Origin: Granulicella sp. L46
GTDB taxonomy: Bacteria; Acidobacteriota; Terriglobia; Terriglobales; Acidobacteriaceae
Direction: 5' to 3'
NCBI RefSeq assembly: GCF_009765785.1
Contig: NZ_LMUT01000016.1
Coordinates: 132,212 to 196,211, forward strand
Length of the DNA: 64,000 nt
Shown here: piece after piece, positions 8,481-16,299 of the stretch
Layout of the letters: every line of letters begins with the position of its first letter
Numbering within the stretch: position 1 is the first letter of the stretch
The notes under the pieces: model-generated
Databases searched by the model: none
The model's input: the letters and a program-made list of their open reading frames with translations, nothing else
What the model was told of the DNA's origin: nothing
Made by a program: the position numbers and the translations under genes

Positions 8481-9401
8481 TCAGACAGAATGGCTGGTGC
8501 GAGCGCGCCAGAGTGCGCCTGCGATGGGGTCGATGACGCCGTCGAGGGTGTGGAGCGTAGGAAACTCGGCGCGGACGGCGGCGATGAGGGCGTCGCGCAC
8601 GGGCTGAACTTTTTCCATGATGGAGCCGGTAAAGGCGAGGCTTGGAAGCGGGGCATCGGCGGAGGACGCGGCGTGAATGCGGTGAAGAACGACGCGGACA
8701 AGCCATGCTAAATCTTCGCCCTCGCGACGGAGGACTTCGGCTGCAACGACGTCACCCAGGTTAGCGCAGCGAAGGACGACTTCGGTGAGGCGAGAGAAGT
8801 CAGGGGCGGGGCGGGAGTTGGCGTACTCGACGAGGAGATCGAGAGAGGCGAGTTTCCAGAAGTCGAGGACGGCGTCGAGGAGGATGGTGGGGAGTTGTTC
8901 ATCGCGGGCGAGCAGCGCGGCGCGAAGGCCTTGGCGGCCGATCTTGTAACCGGAGCCCTGGTCGGCGAGCTCGGGCCCCCAGCCGCCGGCGGTGACGAGG
9001 GTTCCGTTGGGCATGCGGCCGGCTACGTTGGATCCCGTGCCGGCCATCGCGAGCACGCCGATGCCGCCTTGAAAGGCTGCGTCGAGCGCGATCTCGACAT
9101 CGCCTAGAAGGATGAGGTCGCCGGAGACGCGGGCGGCGAAGGCTTCGCGCAGCCAGTCGGTGACGAGCGGAACGGTTTCGCCAGCGGTGCCGATGCAGGT
9201 GCGGGTGATGGCTTGCGGCGAGATGCCGGTGAGGGTAGTGAGTTCCGAGAGCGCTTGATCGAGGTTGGTGGCTGCAGTGGTGGCGTCGGTGCGCATGCGC
9301 TTGATGGTGCCGGTGCGCACGCGCGCGAGTTCGCGGGTGTCGTCGGCGAGGAGGTAGTCGGTTTTGGTACCGCCGATATCAAGGGCAAGGAAGTACGGCA
9401 T
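8481..9401 (-). CDS. BadF/BadG/BcrA/BcrD-type sugar kinase, probable N-acetylglucosamine kinase
   Basis: 306 residues. The actin-like ATPase fold is visible: phosphate-1 motif LALDIGGTKTDYLLAD near the start, a phosphate-2 region with GVLAMAGTGSNVAGR, GGWGPELADQGSGYKIGRQ in the middle, and a C-terminal FTGSIMEKV adenosine segment. This family includes eukaryotic-type GlcNAc kinase and bacterial GlcNAc/glucosamine kinases. It follows the SIS-domain deaminase gene by 8 bases on the same strand, and the region carries nagA, GH18 and GH20. The likely reaction is GlcNAc + ATP to GlcNAc-6-P, the substrate of NagA. The family is firm; the substrate is inferred from context. Confidence 0.8.
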   Translation of the reverse strand: MPYFLALDIGGTKTDYLLADDTRELARVRTGTIKRMRTDATTAATNLDQALSELTTLTGISPQAITRTCIGTAGETVPLVTDWLREAFAARVSGDLILLGDVEIALDAAFQGGIGVLAMAGTGSNVAGRMPNGTLVTAGGWGPELADQGSGYKIGRQGLRAALLARDEQLPTILLDAVLDFWKLASLDLLVEYANSRPAPDFSRLTEVVLRCANLGDVVAAEVLRREGEDLAWLVRVVLHRIHAASSADAPLPSLAFTGSIMEKVQPVRDALIAAVRAEFPTLHTLDGVIDPIAGALWRARTSHSV

Positions 9402-9409
9402 GGGATGAG

Positions 9410-10546
9410 CTACTCCGCGAGCACGGCCTTGGTCAGATTCCTCGGATGGTCGACGTCGATGCCGTTGTTGATGGCCATCCAGTAGGAAAGAAGCTGCAAT
9501 GGAATCGTCTCACAGATCGCCAGCAGCGGCTCGCGCATCTCGGCGACATAGACCGTGTGATCGGCGAGCTCGGCTACCGTTTCATCGCCGGTGTTGGCGA
9601 TGGCGAGGATGCTCGCGTGCTGCTCGCGCATGTCGCGCATGAGCTGAACTACCTTCTCGTAACGCTGGATCGAGTCGGGATCGGAGTGGTCGACGGTGGC
9701 GATCATGACCAGCGGTGTGCCTTCGGCGACGAGCGCGTTGGGGCCGTGCTTGAGCTCACCGCTCGGATAGCCTTCGGCGTGAAGGTAGGCGGATTCTTTT
9801 AGCTTGAGGGCGCCTTCGCGGGCGATGGGATAGTGAATGCCGCGGCCGAGGAAGAGGAAGTTTTTGGCTTCGCGGTACTGGTAGGCGACGCCGTGCATGG
9901 CCTCCTCCCAGCCGCGGAGCTGGGCTTCGATCTGGTCGGGGAGTGCGGCCACTTCGGCAAGGCGCTGCTTGAGCTCGGCGGCGTCCATTAGGTCGCGCGA
10001 GATGGCGCTCATGAGGGCGAGGAGATAGAGATTGAGCAGTTGCGCGGTGAAGCTCTTGGTGGCAGGGATGGCGCGCTCGCGGCCGGCAACAGTGGGGAAG
10101 GAGACGGTGGCTTCGCGCTCCATGGTGGAGTCGTCGACGTTGGTGATAGCGAGGGTTTCGTTGCCGACGAGATTGGCCTTGCGCAGCGCGGCGAGGGTGT
10201 CGGCGGTTTCGCCGGATTGGGAGATCACCATGACGGCGGTGTTGGTGAGGGCCTTCTCCGAGCGGTAGGAATATTCGCTCGCGTACTCGACGTCGACGGG
10301 GATGCCGCTGAGGTCTTCGATGATGAGTTCGGCAAGCAGACCGGCGTGGCGGCTGGAGCCGCTGGCGGCGATCACGATCTTGTTCTGTACGCGCTTGAGC
10401 CATTCGAGGAGAGGGGCGCAGGTTTCGGAGCAGAGGCCGTCTTCATCGACGTAGCGGGCTACCGTCGCCTCAAGAGTGGAGGGCTGTTCGAAGATCTCGC
10501 GCAGCATCCAGTGAGCGAATGGGGAGGGTTTAGGCGATGTGGGCAC
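9410..10546 (-). CDS. nagB-II: SIS-domain glucosamine-6-phosphate deaminase (NagB-II type)
   Basis: 378 residues from a GTG at 10546 with GAAGGA ten bases upstream. The longer frame to 10606 would run through a 27-bp operator-like site, so I prefer the GTG. The protein equals the isomerase half of GlmS: FAHWMLREIFEQP at the N-terminus, two SIS domains (first with AASGSSRHAG and ISQSGETADTLAAL), and the C-terminal GIDVDHPRNLTKAVLAE. The glutamine amidotransferase domain of GlmS is absent, which is the hallmark of NagB-II/AgaS deaminases that convert GlcN-6-P to fructose-6-P and ammonia. First gene of a deaminase-kinase pair; the DeoR-type regulator is divergent. Confidence 0.82.
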   Translation of the reverse strand: MPTSPKPSPFAHWMLREIFEQPSTLEATVARYVDEDGLCSETCAPLLEWLKRVQNKIVIAASGSSRHAGLLAELIIEDLSGIPVDVEYASEYSYRSEKALTNTAVMVISQSGETADTLAALRKANLVGNETLAITNVDDSTMEREATVSFPTVAGRERAIPATKSFTAQLLNLYLLALMSAISRDLMDAAELKQRLAEVAALPDQIEAQLRGWEEAMHGVAYQYREAKNFLFLGRGIHYPIAREGALKLKESAYLHAEGYPSGELKHGPNALVAEGTPLVMIATVDHSDPDSIQRYEKVVQLMRDMREQHASILAIANTGDETVAELADHTVYVAEMREPLLAICETIPLQLLSYWMAINNGIDVDHPRNLTKAVLAE

Positions 10547-10569
10547 GGAGTGGCTGTCCTTCGGCAAAA

Positions 10570-10596
10570 TTGATCGTTTAAGCTCTATACGATCAG
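10570..10596. promoter_or_regulatory. Putative nag operator, copy 1
   Basis: Perfect inverted repeat TGATCGT-N11-ACGATCA (10571-10577 and 10589-10595). It lies 24 bases before the preferred deaminase start and 87 bases before the divergent DeoR-type gene. A 27-bp site at 22105-22131 matches it at 20 of 27 positions without gaps. A DeoR-type target is likely but unproven. Confidence 0.6.
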
Positions 10597-10682
10597 AATA
10601 GGGCACGTTTCAGGAAGCTGCAAGAAAAATATTTAGTTAACGGCAAGCATTGTGGCGCTACACTCATCTAGATTCAAATCGT

Positions 10683-11468
10683 ATGTCAACCAAGACAGAT
10701 GTTCGCGGCGATCGTATTATGAAGGCCCTGCTTCGGGCGGGGGATATCTCCGTTCAGGAGCTGGTGGACCAGGTGGGGACGTCGGCTCCGAGCATTCGGC
10801 GAGACCTGGCGCGACTGGAAAAACGTGGTCTCGTGTTGCGTACGCATGGTGGCGCGACGCTGGTGGAACCGCTGTTGTATGAGCCATTTCGGCACGATAC
10901 TTCGTTCCAGGCCAGAGAGCTGCGGTCGGCGGATGCGAAGCGGCGGATCGGCGTGGCGGCTAGCGAATTAATTGGCGAGAGCGAGACGATTGGGCTGACG
11001 GCGGGAACGACGACGACGCAGATTGGTCGGTCGCTGCGGCATCGGCGCGGGATTTCGGTGATCACCAATGCGGTCAATATCGGGATGGAGCTTTGCAATC
11101 AACCGGCGATCAAGACCATGCTGACGGGCGGAACGCTGGCCTGGGCTTGGACCTTCGCGCTGGCAGGGCAGCCGGCCTTGAATTTTCTCCGCGATGTGTA
11201 TCTGGATAAAGCGTTTATCAGTATCACGGGGTTCGATATGGAGCGCGGAATCACGACGCTGGAATCGGAAGAGGCGGCGGTATCGCTGGCGTTCATTCGG
11301 AATGCGAAGAAAGTGATCGTGGTGGCCGATAGCAAGAAGATGGGGCAGGTGAGTCCTGCACTCATCTGCCCCATATCGGCGATCCATTGTCTGGTTACAG
11401 ATTCGGATCTGCCGAAGTCGATCCATGAAGAGCTCACGGCGCGGGGTATCGAGGTCATTCTCGCGTAG
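10683..11468 (+). CDS. DeoR-family transcriptional regulator, probable nag regulator
   Basis: 261 residues from the ATG at 10683; an upstream TTG at 10650 is less likely. N-terminal DeoR winged helix (about 8-60: VRGDRIMKALLRAGDISVQE, then SAPSIRRDLARLEKRGLVLRTHGGA). The DeoRC sugar-phosphate sensor domain follows (about 78-250), with GLTAGTTTTQIGR, ISVITNAVNI, LTGGTL and ADSKKMGQ. DeoR proteins usually sense a phosphosugar; here GlcNAc-6-P or GlcN-6-P would fit. It is divergent from the deaminase-kinase operon and separated from it by the palindrome at 10570-10596. It ends 14 bases before the convergent GH20 gene. Confidence 0.86.
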   Translation: MSTKTDVRGDRIMKALLRAGDISVQELVDQVGTSAPSIRRDLARLEKRGLVLRTHGGATLVEPLLYEPFRHDTSFQARELRSADAKRRIGVAASELIGESETIGLTAGTTTTQIGRSLRHRRGISVITNAVNIGMELCNQPAIKTMLTGGTLAWAWTFALAGQPALNFLRDVYLDKAFISITGFDMERGITTLESEEAAVSLAFIRNAKKVIVVADSKKMGQVSPALICPISAIHCLVTDSDLPKSIHEELTARGIEVILA

Positions 11469-11482
11469 CCGCTGCGGTGGCC

Positions 11483-13642
11483 CTATTTGGGTGGTGAAAC
11501 CGGTGCGGGAATGCCTATCTGGTTTGCGGGCGGAAGGGTTCGCGTCACGTAGAAGTTGTCGATGAGGGTGTCGATGTCCTGGCCGCGCTTCTGCCAGAGT
11601 TGCGTTTGCAGGTCGTAGCGGACGAGGACGTTGTCGATCCAGTAGGGACGATTCTCAGCCATCCAGCTTTCGCGATAGAGGTTCTTGAGGAGCGAGAACC
11701 CGTCGCGCAGATCCTGGCAGCGGCCGTTCATACTGCTGATGTTGTAGAGCAGGTTTTCGGTGGTGGAATCTTTCTTGCGATCATGCTGCAGGTCGTAGGC
11801 CTGAGCGTAGAGGTCGCGCATTTCGTCGGAGAGCTGGAATTTCAGGCCGATGAAATCAATGCGGCGGGCGCCTAGTTCCATGGCACGTAGCGAATCTTTT
11901 TCGCGGAGAGACGGATCGGTGGCGAGCGCGGTTTCGATCAGCTCGATGGCTCGCTCGGAATGGAGGCGCGCGGCGGAGAGGTTGGGTCGGAGCTTATCGG
12001 CCTTGGCGAGGCCGGCGGGGCTCCAGGGGTCGAGCCAGAAAGCTTCGTCGCTGACGTCGATGAGATCTTCGGCGGCGATGATCTCGGCCATGGCCTGGTT
12101 GATGCGGCCTGTTTTATCGCCATAGAAGCTCGGGCCGAATGATGCTTCGTAAGGCGCGGCCTCGGCTTTGACGGACTGCCACCCGGCGGCCGCGCCGAAG
12201 AGCGTGCCAAACCAATCCTGGTTATAGAGGCCTTCGCCGTCGTCGTTCCAAATGGTGGTGAGTTCGCCGGTGCTGCCGAGACGCTGGCCGGCAGCGATAA
12301 AGCCGGAGATGTTGTCGAGTGCGGTTTTTTCGACGGGGTAGACCTGGCGCCAGTTGGAATCGCCGGGGGCAACCCAGGTCTCGAGGCCTTGTTTCTTGAA
12401 GGGAAGAATGTCGTTGTCGTAGCTGTCTTTGTGGCCGTAAACCCAGGGGACGGCGATCATGTCCTTAGGGATTCCGAGGATGGCGGAGGGGTCGGAGTCG
12501 CCGATGTCGCCCCAGAAGATGAGGCGGCGGTGAAGCGGGGCGAGCACCGTATGGATAGAGCTGAGGAAGTCGGCGTACGCGGGGCCGAGACCGCGCTTGT
12601 CGACTTCGGGTTTGGTGCGACCGAGGCCGAGGTCGAAGGTTTCGTCTGCGCCGATGTGCAGGAACGGGCTGGGGAAGTCGGCGGCAATCTGGGTGAACCA
12701 GCTCACGATGAGCGGGAGCGAGTTGGGCTGGCCGGGGGCGATGACGTTGCCGTGCGGCGTCTCGGCTACGTCGGCATACTTTTCGTATTCGAGAACGTGG
12801 TGAACGTGGCCAAAGGCTTCCTGCTCAGGAACGATCATGATGTGGAGAGGCGTGGCGAAGGCTACGAGCTCTTTGGCCTCATCGCGGGTGAGGGCTCCGC
12901 CGGGGGGCGCGGCGAGAGGGTCGGCGGAATACTCGAGATTGCTCTCGAAGTAGGGCGAGTAGAGATTGACCTTGTGCGCGGCGAAGACTTCAAGCTGATG
13001 CTTCTGGAAGGCGAGCGTGGGGAAGGGGCCGCGGGAGAGGTCGTCGTGCTGCCCTCGATACTTCATTGCGGGCCAGTCGCGGATGGTGGCGGACCATATC
13101 TGTGGGCCGTTGGGGGAGGATTCCACGAGCTGCTTGATGGTCTGCGCGCCGTAGAAGATGCCGGCGGCGGTCTGGCCGATGATGTCGACGGTCTCGCCTG
13201 CCGTGGAGTTTTTTTGCGAGACGAGGACGTAGCCTTCGTCGTGCATGGGAGCGTCGAAGGCGAGATGGCTTGCGGATAGGAGCCGGCGGGCTTGCGAGGA
13301 GTCCGCGCGGAGGAGATTTACGGTGAGATCGGCGTTGCCCGCGGCTGAGGATAGGAGGATGCCGCTTTGGGTGAGGGATTGGGTGAGGTTTTGCGCGGCG
13401 AAGAGGTCGTCCGGATCGCTGCCGGGAACGAGTACAGAAACGGAATGCACAGAAACCAATGCGCCGGGCTGGATCTCCTTTGGCTGCGGAGACATGGCGG
13501 GAGCAGCAGGTGTGACGGATTGCGCCTGGATAACGGGAGTTGACACGAAAAGCAGGCAGAAGACACCGGCCAGAGACCAACTCGACCGGAAGCGGCAGAA
13601 GCGAAATGTCGGTTGGATGGAATCGATCATGTAAGTGGACAT
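11483..13642 (-). CDS. Secreted GH20 beta-N-acetylhexosaminidase
   Basis: About 719 residues from the ATG at 13642; an ATG at 13630 is an alternative, since AGGAG sits one base before the first and 13 bases before the second. A signal peptide ends near PVIQAQS. A GH20b-type N-terminal domain (about 50-165: PQPKEIQPG, then GYVLVSQ and AAGIFYGAQTIKQLV) is followed by the GH20 catalytic barrel, with the Asp-Glu pair in HIGADETFDLG near residue 330. The Asp-Glu pair distinguishes GH20 from GH84. A long helical C-terminus (about 500-719) resembles tails of acidobacterial homologues. The enzyme would release GlcNAc from chito-oligosaccharides in the periplasm. It is divergent from nagA. Confidence 0.85.
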   Translation of the reverse strand: MSTYMIDSIQPTFRFCRFRSSWSLAGVFCLLFVSTPVIQAQSVTPAAPAMSPQPKEIQPGALVSVHSVSVLVPGSDPDDLFAAQNLTQSLTQSGILLSSAAGNADLTVNLLRADSSQARRLLSASHLAFDAPMHDEGYVLVSQKNSTAGETVDIIGQTAAGIFYGAQTIKQLVESSPNGPQIWSATIRDWPAMKYRGQHDDLSRGPFPTLAFQKHQLEVFAAHKVNLYSPYFESNLEYSADPLAAPPGGALTRDEAKELVAFATPLHIMIVPEQEAFGHVHHVLEYEKYADVAETPHGNVIAPGQPNSLPLIVSWFTQIAADFPSPFLHIGADETFDLGLGRTKPEVDKRGLGPAYADFLSSIHTVLAPLHRRLIFWGDIGDSDPSAILGIPKDMIAVPWVYGHKDSYDNDILPFKKQGLETWVAPGDSNWRQVYPVEKTALDNISGFIAAGQRLGSTGELTTIWNDDGEGLYNQDWFGTLFGAAAGWQSVKAEAAPYEASFGPSFYGDKTGRINQAMAEIIAAEDLIDVSDEAFWLDPWSPAGLAKADKLRPNLSAARLHSERAIELIETALATDPSLREKDSLRAMELGARRIDFIGLKFQLSDEMRDLYAQAYDLQHDRKKDSTTENLLYNISSMNGRCQDLRDGFSLLKNLYRESWMAENRPYWIDNVLVRYDLQTQLWQKRGQDIDTLIDNFYVTRTLPPANQIGIPAPVSPPK

Positions 13643-13936
13643 TCTCCTGCCAAAGTGATTGTTTTCTATTGAAGTGCGCAAACTTCTGAGCTATCGTGTA
13701 CTACAAGAACACACTCTGTCTGGTGTGGGCAAGAACTTTTATTCGCAGCGTCCATGGCGGAAGCTGCGACGGCCCCTTCTGCGTGCTGTAACGAGGGTAG
13801 CTTTTGATGTGCCGTCGAAGGCACCTCGGCGGTGTGCATCACATGATTCGAGCATAGCTTCGTGATAGCACAGCTGATACGAAGAAGGCGATCGACCGGG
13901 CTTGAGCATTGCAAGTTGTTAGAAGAATGGAAATCG
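13643..13936. other. GH20/nagA divergent intergenic region
   Basis: No gene is supported in these 294 bases. GTGATTGTTT at 13655-13664 followed by GCGCA at 13676-13680 matches the left half of the nag operator seen at 10570 and 22105 (9 of 10), but the right half is poor, so it is at best a degenerate site. Confidence 0.3.
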
Positions 13937-15073
13937 ATGCTGACGACAATAACTGCACGTAGATTGATCACCGACACGGGAGAGATTGAATATCCGGTGG
14001 TATCGGTGGAGGATGGCCATATCGTTCGCATCGAGTCGGGAGATGCGAATGGCTCGAAGGAAACGCTTACCGCAGCCTTCTTCGATATTCATGTGCATGG
14101 AGCGCGATCGTTCGACTTCATGGCGTCGGACTCGTCGGGTATTGCGGAGGTAGGCCGGTTCCTGGTGACGCGTGGCGTAGCCCATTATTTACCGACGACG
14201 GTGACAGCGCCACTGGAGCTGACGCTCAAGGCGCTGGAACGGCTGGCCGATGTGATCGAACATCCGTCCCACGGCCGATCCGGCGCTCCTATCGCGGTTC
14301 CGGTTGGGATCCATCTGGAAGGACCGTTTGTGTCGCACGGAAAACGTGGCGTCCATCCCGAGGTCAGCATTCGTGAACCGAACATTGAGTTGTTCGATCG
14401 CTTCCAGGCGGCGGCGAGAGGGCACATTCGTTTGATGACGCTGGCGCCGGAACTTCCGCATGCGCTTGAACTGATTCAGCACGCGACCGCTGCCGGTGTG
14501 CGCGTAACGATGGGCCATAGCACGGCGACATCCGAGGAGACGCTGGCGTCAATCGCGGCGGGGGCAACGAGTTCCACACATTTGTTCAACGCGATGCGGC
14601 CCATTGATCATCGTGAGCCGGGAATTGTGGGAACCATCTTAGATCGCGATGATATTTATGCTGAGGCGATCTGCGACGGAGTGCATGTGGATCCAGCCAT
14701 CATTCGGCTGTGGCTGAAGATCAAGGGGGAAGAGCGGGCGATCCTTGTGACCGATGGTATGTCGGCGACGGGCGTGCCGGATGGAACGTATACGCTTGGA
14801 GATTTTGAGGTCGTCGTGAAAGATGGTGTCTGCCTGTCGGGCGAGACTCTGGCTGGGAGCGTGTTGACGATGGACCAGGCCGTTGCGAACGTGCAGAAAT
14901 TCACTGGAACGTCGCTGGGAGCAGCCGTTCGGCTCGCTTCGCGTAATCCTGCGCGCATGATGGGAATGTCGCAGCTGTCGACGATGGCGCCGGGCACGCC
15001 TGCGAACTTCAACGTGTTCGACGAGGCTGGCGATCACACGGGTACCATCTTCCGCGGACGGTTGGTGGAGTAG
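13937..15073 (+). CDS. nagA: N-acetylglucosamine-6-phosphate deacetylase
   Basis: 378 residues from the ATG at 13937, normal for the family (about 380); a longer frame from 13862 adds an Arg-rich stretch unlike NagA. Amidohydrolase-fold metal sites are visible: FFDIHVHGARSFD (His52, His54), HLEGPFVSHGKRGVHP (metal Glu), MGHSTATSEE, STHLFNAMRP, and the catalytic Asp in ILVTDGMSATGVPDG. It removes acetate from GlcNAc-6-P to give GlcN-6-P, between the kinase (8481) and the deaminase (9410). It is divergent from the GH20 gene and is followed by a strong terminator at 15099-15120. Confidence 0.92.
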   Translation: MLTTITARRLITDTGEIEYPVVSVEDGHIVRIESGDANGSKETLTAAFFDIHVHGARSFDFMASDSSGIAEVGRFLVTRGVAHYLPTTVTAPLELTLKALERLADVIEHPSHGRSGAPIAVPVGIHLEGPFVSHGKRGVHPEVSIREPNIELFDRFQAAARGHIRLMTLAPELPHALELIQHATAAGVRVTMGHSTATSEETLASIAAGATSSTHLFNAMRPIDHREPGIVGTILDRDDIYAEAICDGVHVDPAIIRLWLKIKGEERAILVTDGMSATGVPDGTYTLGDFEVVVKDGVCLSGETLAGSVLTMDQAVANVQKFTGTSLGAAVRLASRNPARMMGMSQLSTMAPGTPANFNVFDEAGDHTGTIFRGRLVE

Positions 15074-15098
15074 CGGTTGCGAATTGCTGGTGAAGAAA

Positions 15099-15120
15099 AG
15101 CCCTCTCGTTGGAGAGGGCT
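15099..15120. terminator. Intrinsic terminator between nagA and GH18
   Basis: Perfect 9-bp stem AGCCCTCTC/GAGAGGGCT with a GTTG loop, preceded by AAAA and followed by CTTTCG. It lies 26 bases after the nagA stop and 30 bases from the convergent GH18 stop, so it can act in both directions. Confidence 0.75.
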
Positions 15121-15149
15121 CTTTCGTGCGTTCGTCCCTATAGTTTGAG

Positions 15150-16196
15150 CTAGCGTTTGGCTGGGATCGCGTCCCATATCGCTGGGTCTTCTTCGCCGAG
15201 CACCCAGGCGCAGACGCCCTGCAGGTTTGACTTCTTCGCGAGGTCGAAGCGATCCATGAAGGCGCGCTTGTCGGTGTAGAAGAACCACTCGCGCATCTGA
15301 TCGCGATTGATGAAGAACCAGGGAGTGTGCTCCTCCTCATCCCACTGGGTCTTCCCGCCGTAGGTGTCACGGAGATAGATTGTGTCGGCATAGGAGATAT
15401 AGTCAGCGGTGGGATGCGGGATCCGGTCCTTACCCTCGAAGCCAGGCTCGCCGGTGTACCAGTGATAACCATAGAACGCGATGCCGAGCGAGAGCTTGCT
15501 CTTGGGCACGGCCTTGAGCGCGTAGTCGAGGTTCTGATTCGTCCAGACCCAGCCGTCGACGGGACCGGGTTCAGTCCAGCGAGTGTTCTGATCGTAGGTC
15601 ATCAGGCAGATGAGGTCGACGGCATCCGCGAGAGCTTTCAGGTCGTAGCCTCCGCGCCACTCTTGAAACATCCATGTGCTGAAGGCAGTCTCGCCAGGAT
15701 GTCCGGGCGCGTTGGGAACAACGTCGATCTGAACTTGCAGGTGTTGCTGGTGGAGGGCGTCAGCGATTTTCTTTACGAGCGCGGAGAGGCCATCGCGATC
15801 GGTCCACATGACATCTTCGATGTCGAGATTTGCGCCGTCGTAGCCGTTCTCTTTGCACTCGCGAAGGAGGGAAGCGATCAGCGCGTCCTGAGCTTTTGTG
15901 TCGTTGAAGAGTGCATGCGCCTTGTCGGGATTGAAAAGCGCGAAGAGCGGGATGATGGTGAGATGCGCGTCCTTGGCGGCCTTCAGGACAACCGGCTGCG
16001 GCTCGCCGCTAACGAAGCCGTTCTGGTCGATCTGATACCAGGTCGGAGAGATGATGTCGATCTTATCTTTGTGCGCCATAAAGGATGCGACGGAGGTGGT
16101 CCCGTTACTCATCCAGAACTCTGTTTTCTGAGCGTGTGCAGGTTGGATCACGCTCATGCAGATCACTACGAATAACGCGTAAACGGAATGTTTCAT
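15150..16196 (-). CDS. Secreted GH18-family glycosidase (chitinase-like)
   Basis: 348 residues from the ATG at 16196, which places a signal peptide at the N-terminus (MKHSVYALFVVICMSVIQPA, cleavage near AHAQ). The GH18 catalytic motif DGxxxDxE is intact as DGANLDIE (Asp120, Asp125, Glu127). Other GH18 barrel strands are visible: FYGYHWYTGEPGFE and GVCAWVLGEEDPAIWD near the end. The layout resembles YaaH-like/spore-germination GH18 enzymes as well as small chitinases. With GH20 and nagA nearby, hydrolysis of GlcNAc-containing polymers is likely. A hairpin at 16256-16280 separates it from the upstream receptor gene on the same strand. Confidence 0.85.
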   Translation of the reverse strand: MKHSVYALFVVICMSVIQPAHAQKTEFWMSNGTTSVASFMAHKDKIDIISPTWYQIDQNGFVSGEPQPVVLKAAKDAHLTIIPLFALFNPDKAHALFNDTKAQDALIASLLRECKENGYDGANLDIEDVMWTDRDGLSALVKKIADALHQQHLQVQIDVVPNAPGHPGETAFSTWMFQEWRGGYDLKALADAVDLICLMTYDQNTRWTEPGPVDGWVWTNQNLDYALKAVPKSKLSLGIAFYGYHWYTGEPGFEGKDRIPHPTADYISYADTIYLRDTYGGKTQWDEEEHTPWFFINRDQMREWFFYTDKRAFMDRFDLAKKSNLQGVCAWVLGEEDPAIWDAIPAKR

Positions 16197-16255
16197 TGAA
16201 ACCTCAATTATCCAAATGTACCCGAAGAGAAATCTCTGGTTGGCGTTAAGCACAA

Positions 16256-16280
16256 ATGCCACCCCGAGCTGGGGTGGCAT
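16256..16280 (-). terminator. Hairpin after TonB-dependent receptor gene
   Basis: Perfect 10-bp stem ATGCCACCCC/GGGGTGGCAT around a 5-base loop, followed on the minus strand by TTGTGCTT. It sits between the receptor stop and the GH18 start and may terminate or attenuate transcription; the T-run is weak. Confidence 0.5.
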
Positions 16281-16299
16281 CAATGGTTAGGGTTGATGG

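Noticed and set aside
14639-15472. 277-codon minus frame across nagA and the terminator
   Set aside because: It runs through nagA, a strong intrinsic terminator and part of GH18; Ser/Arg-rich shadow.
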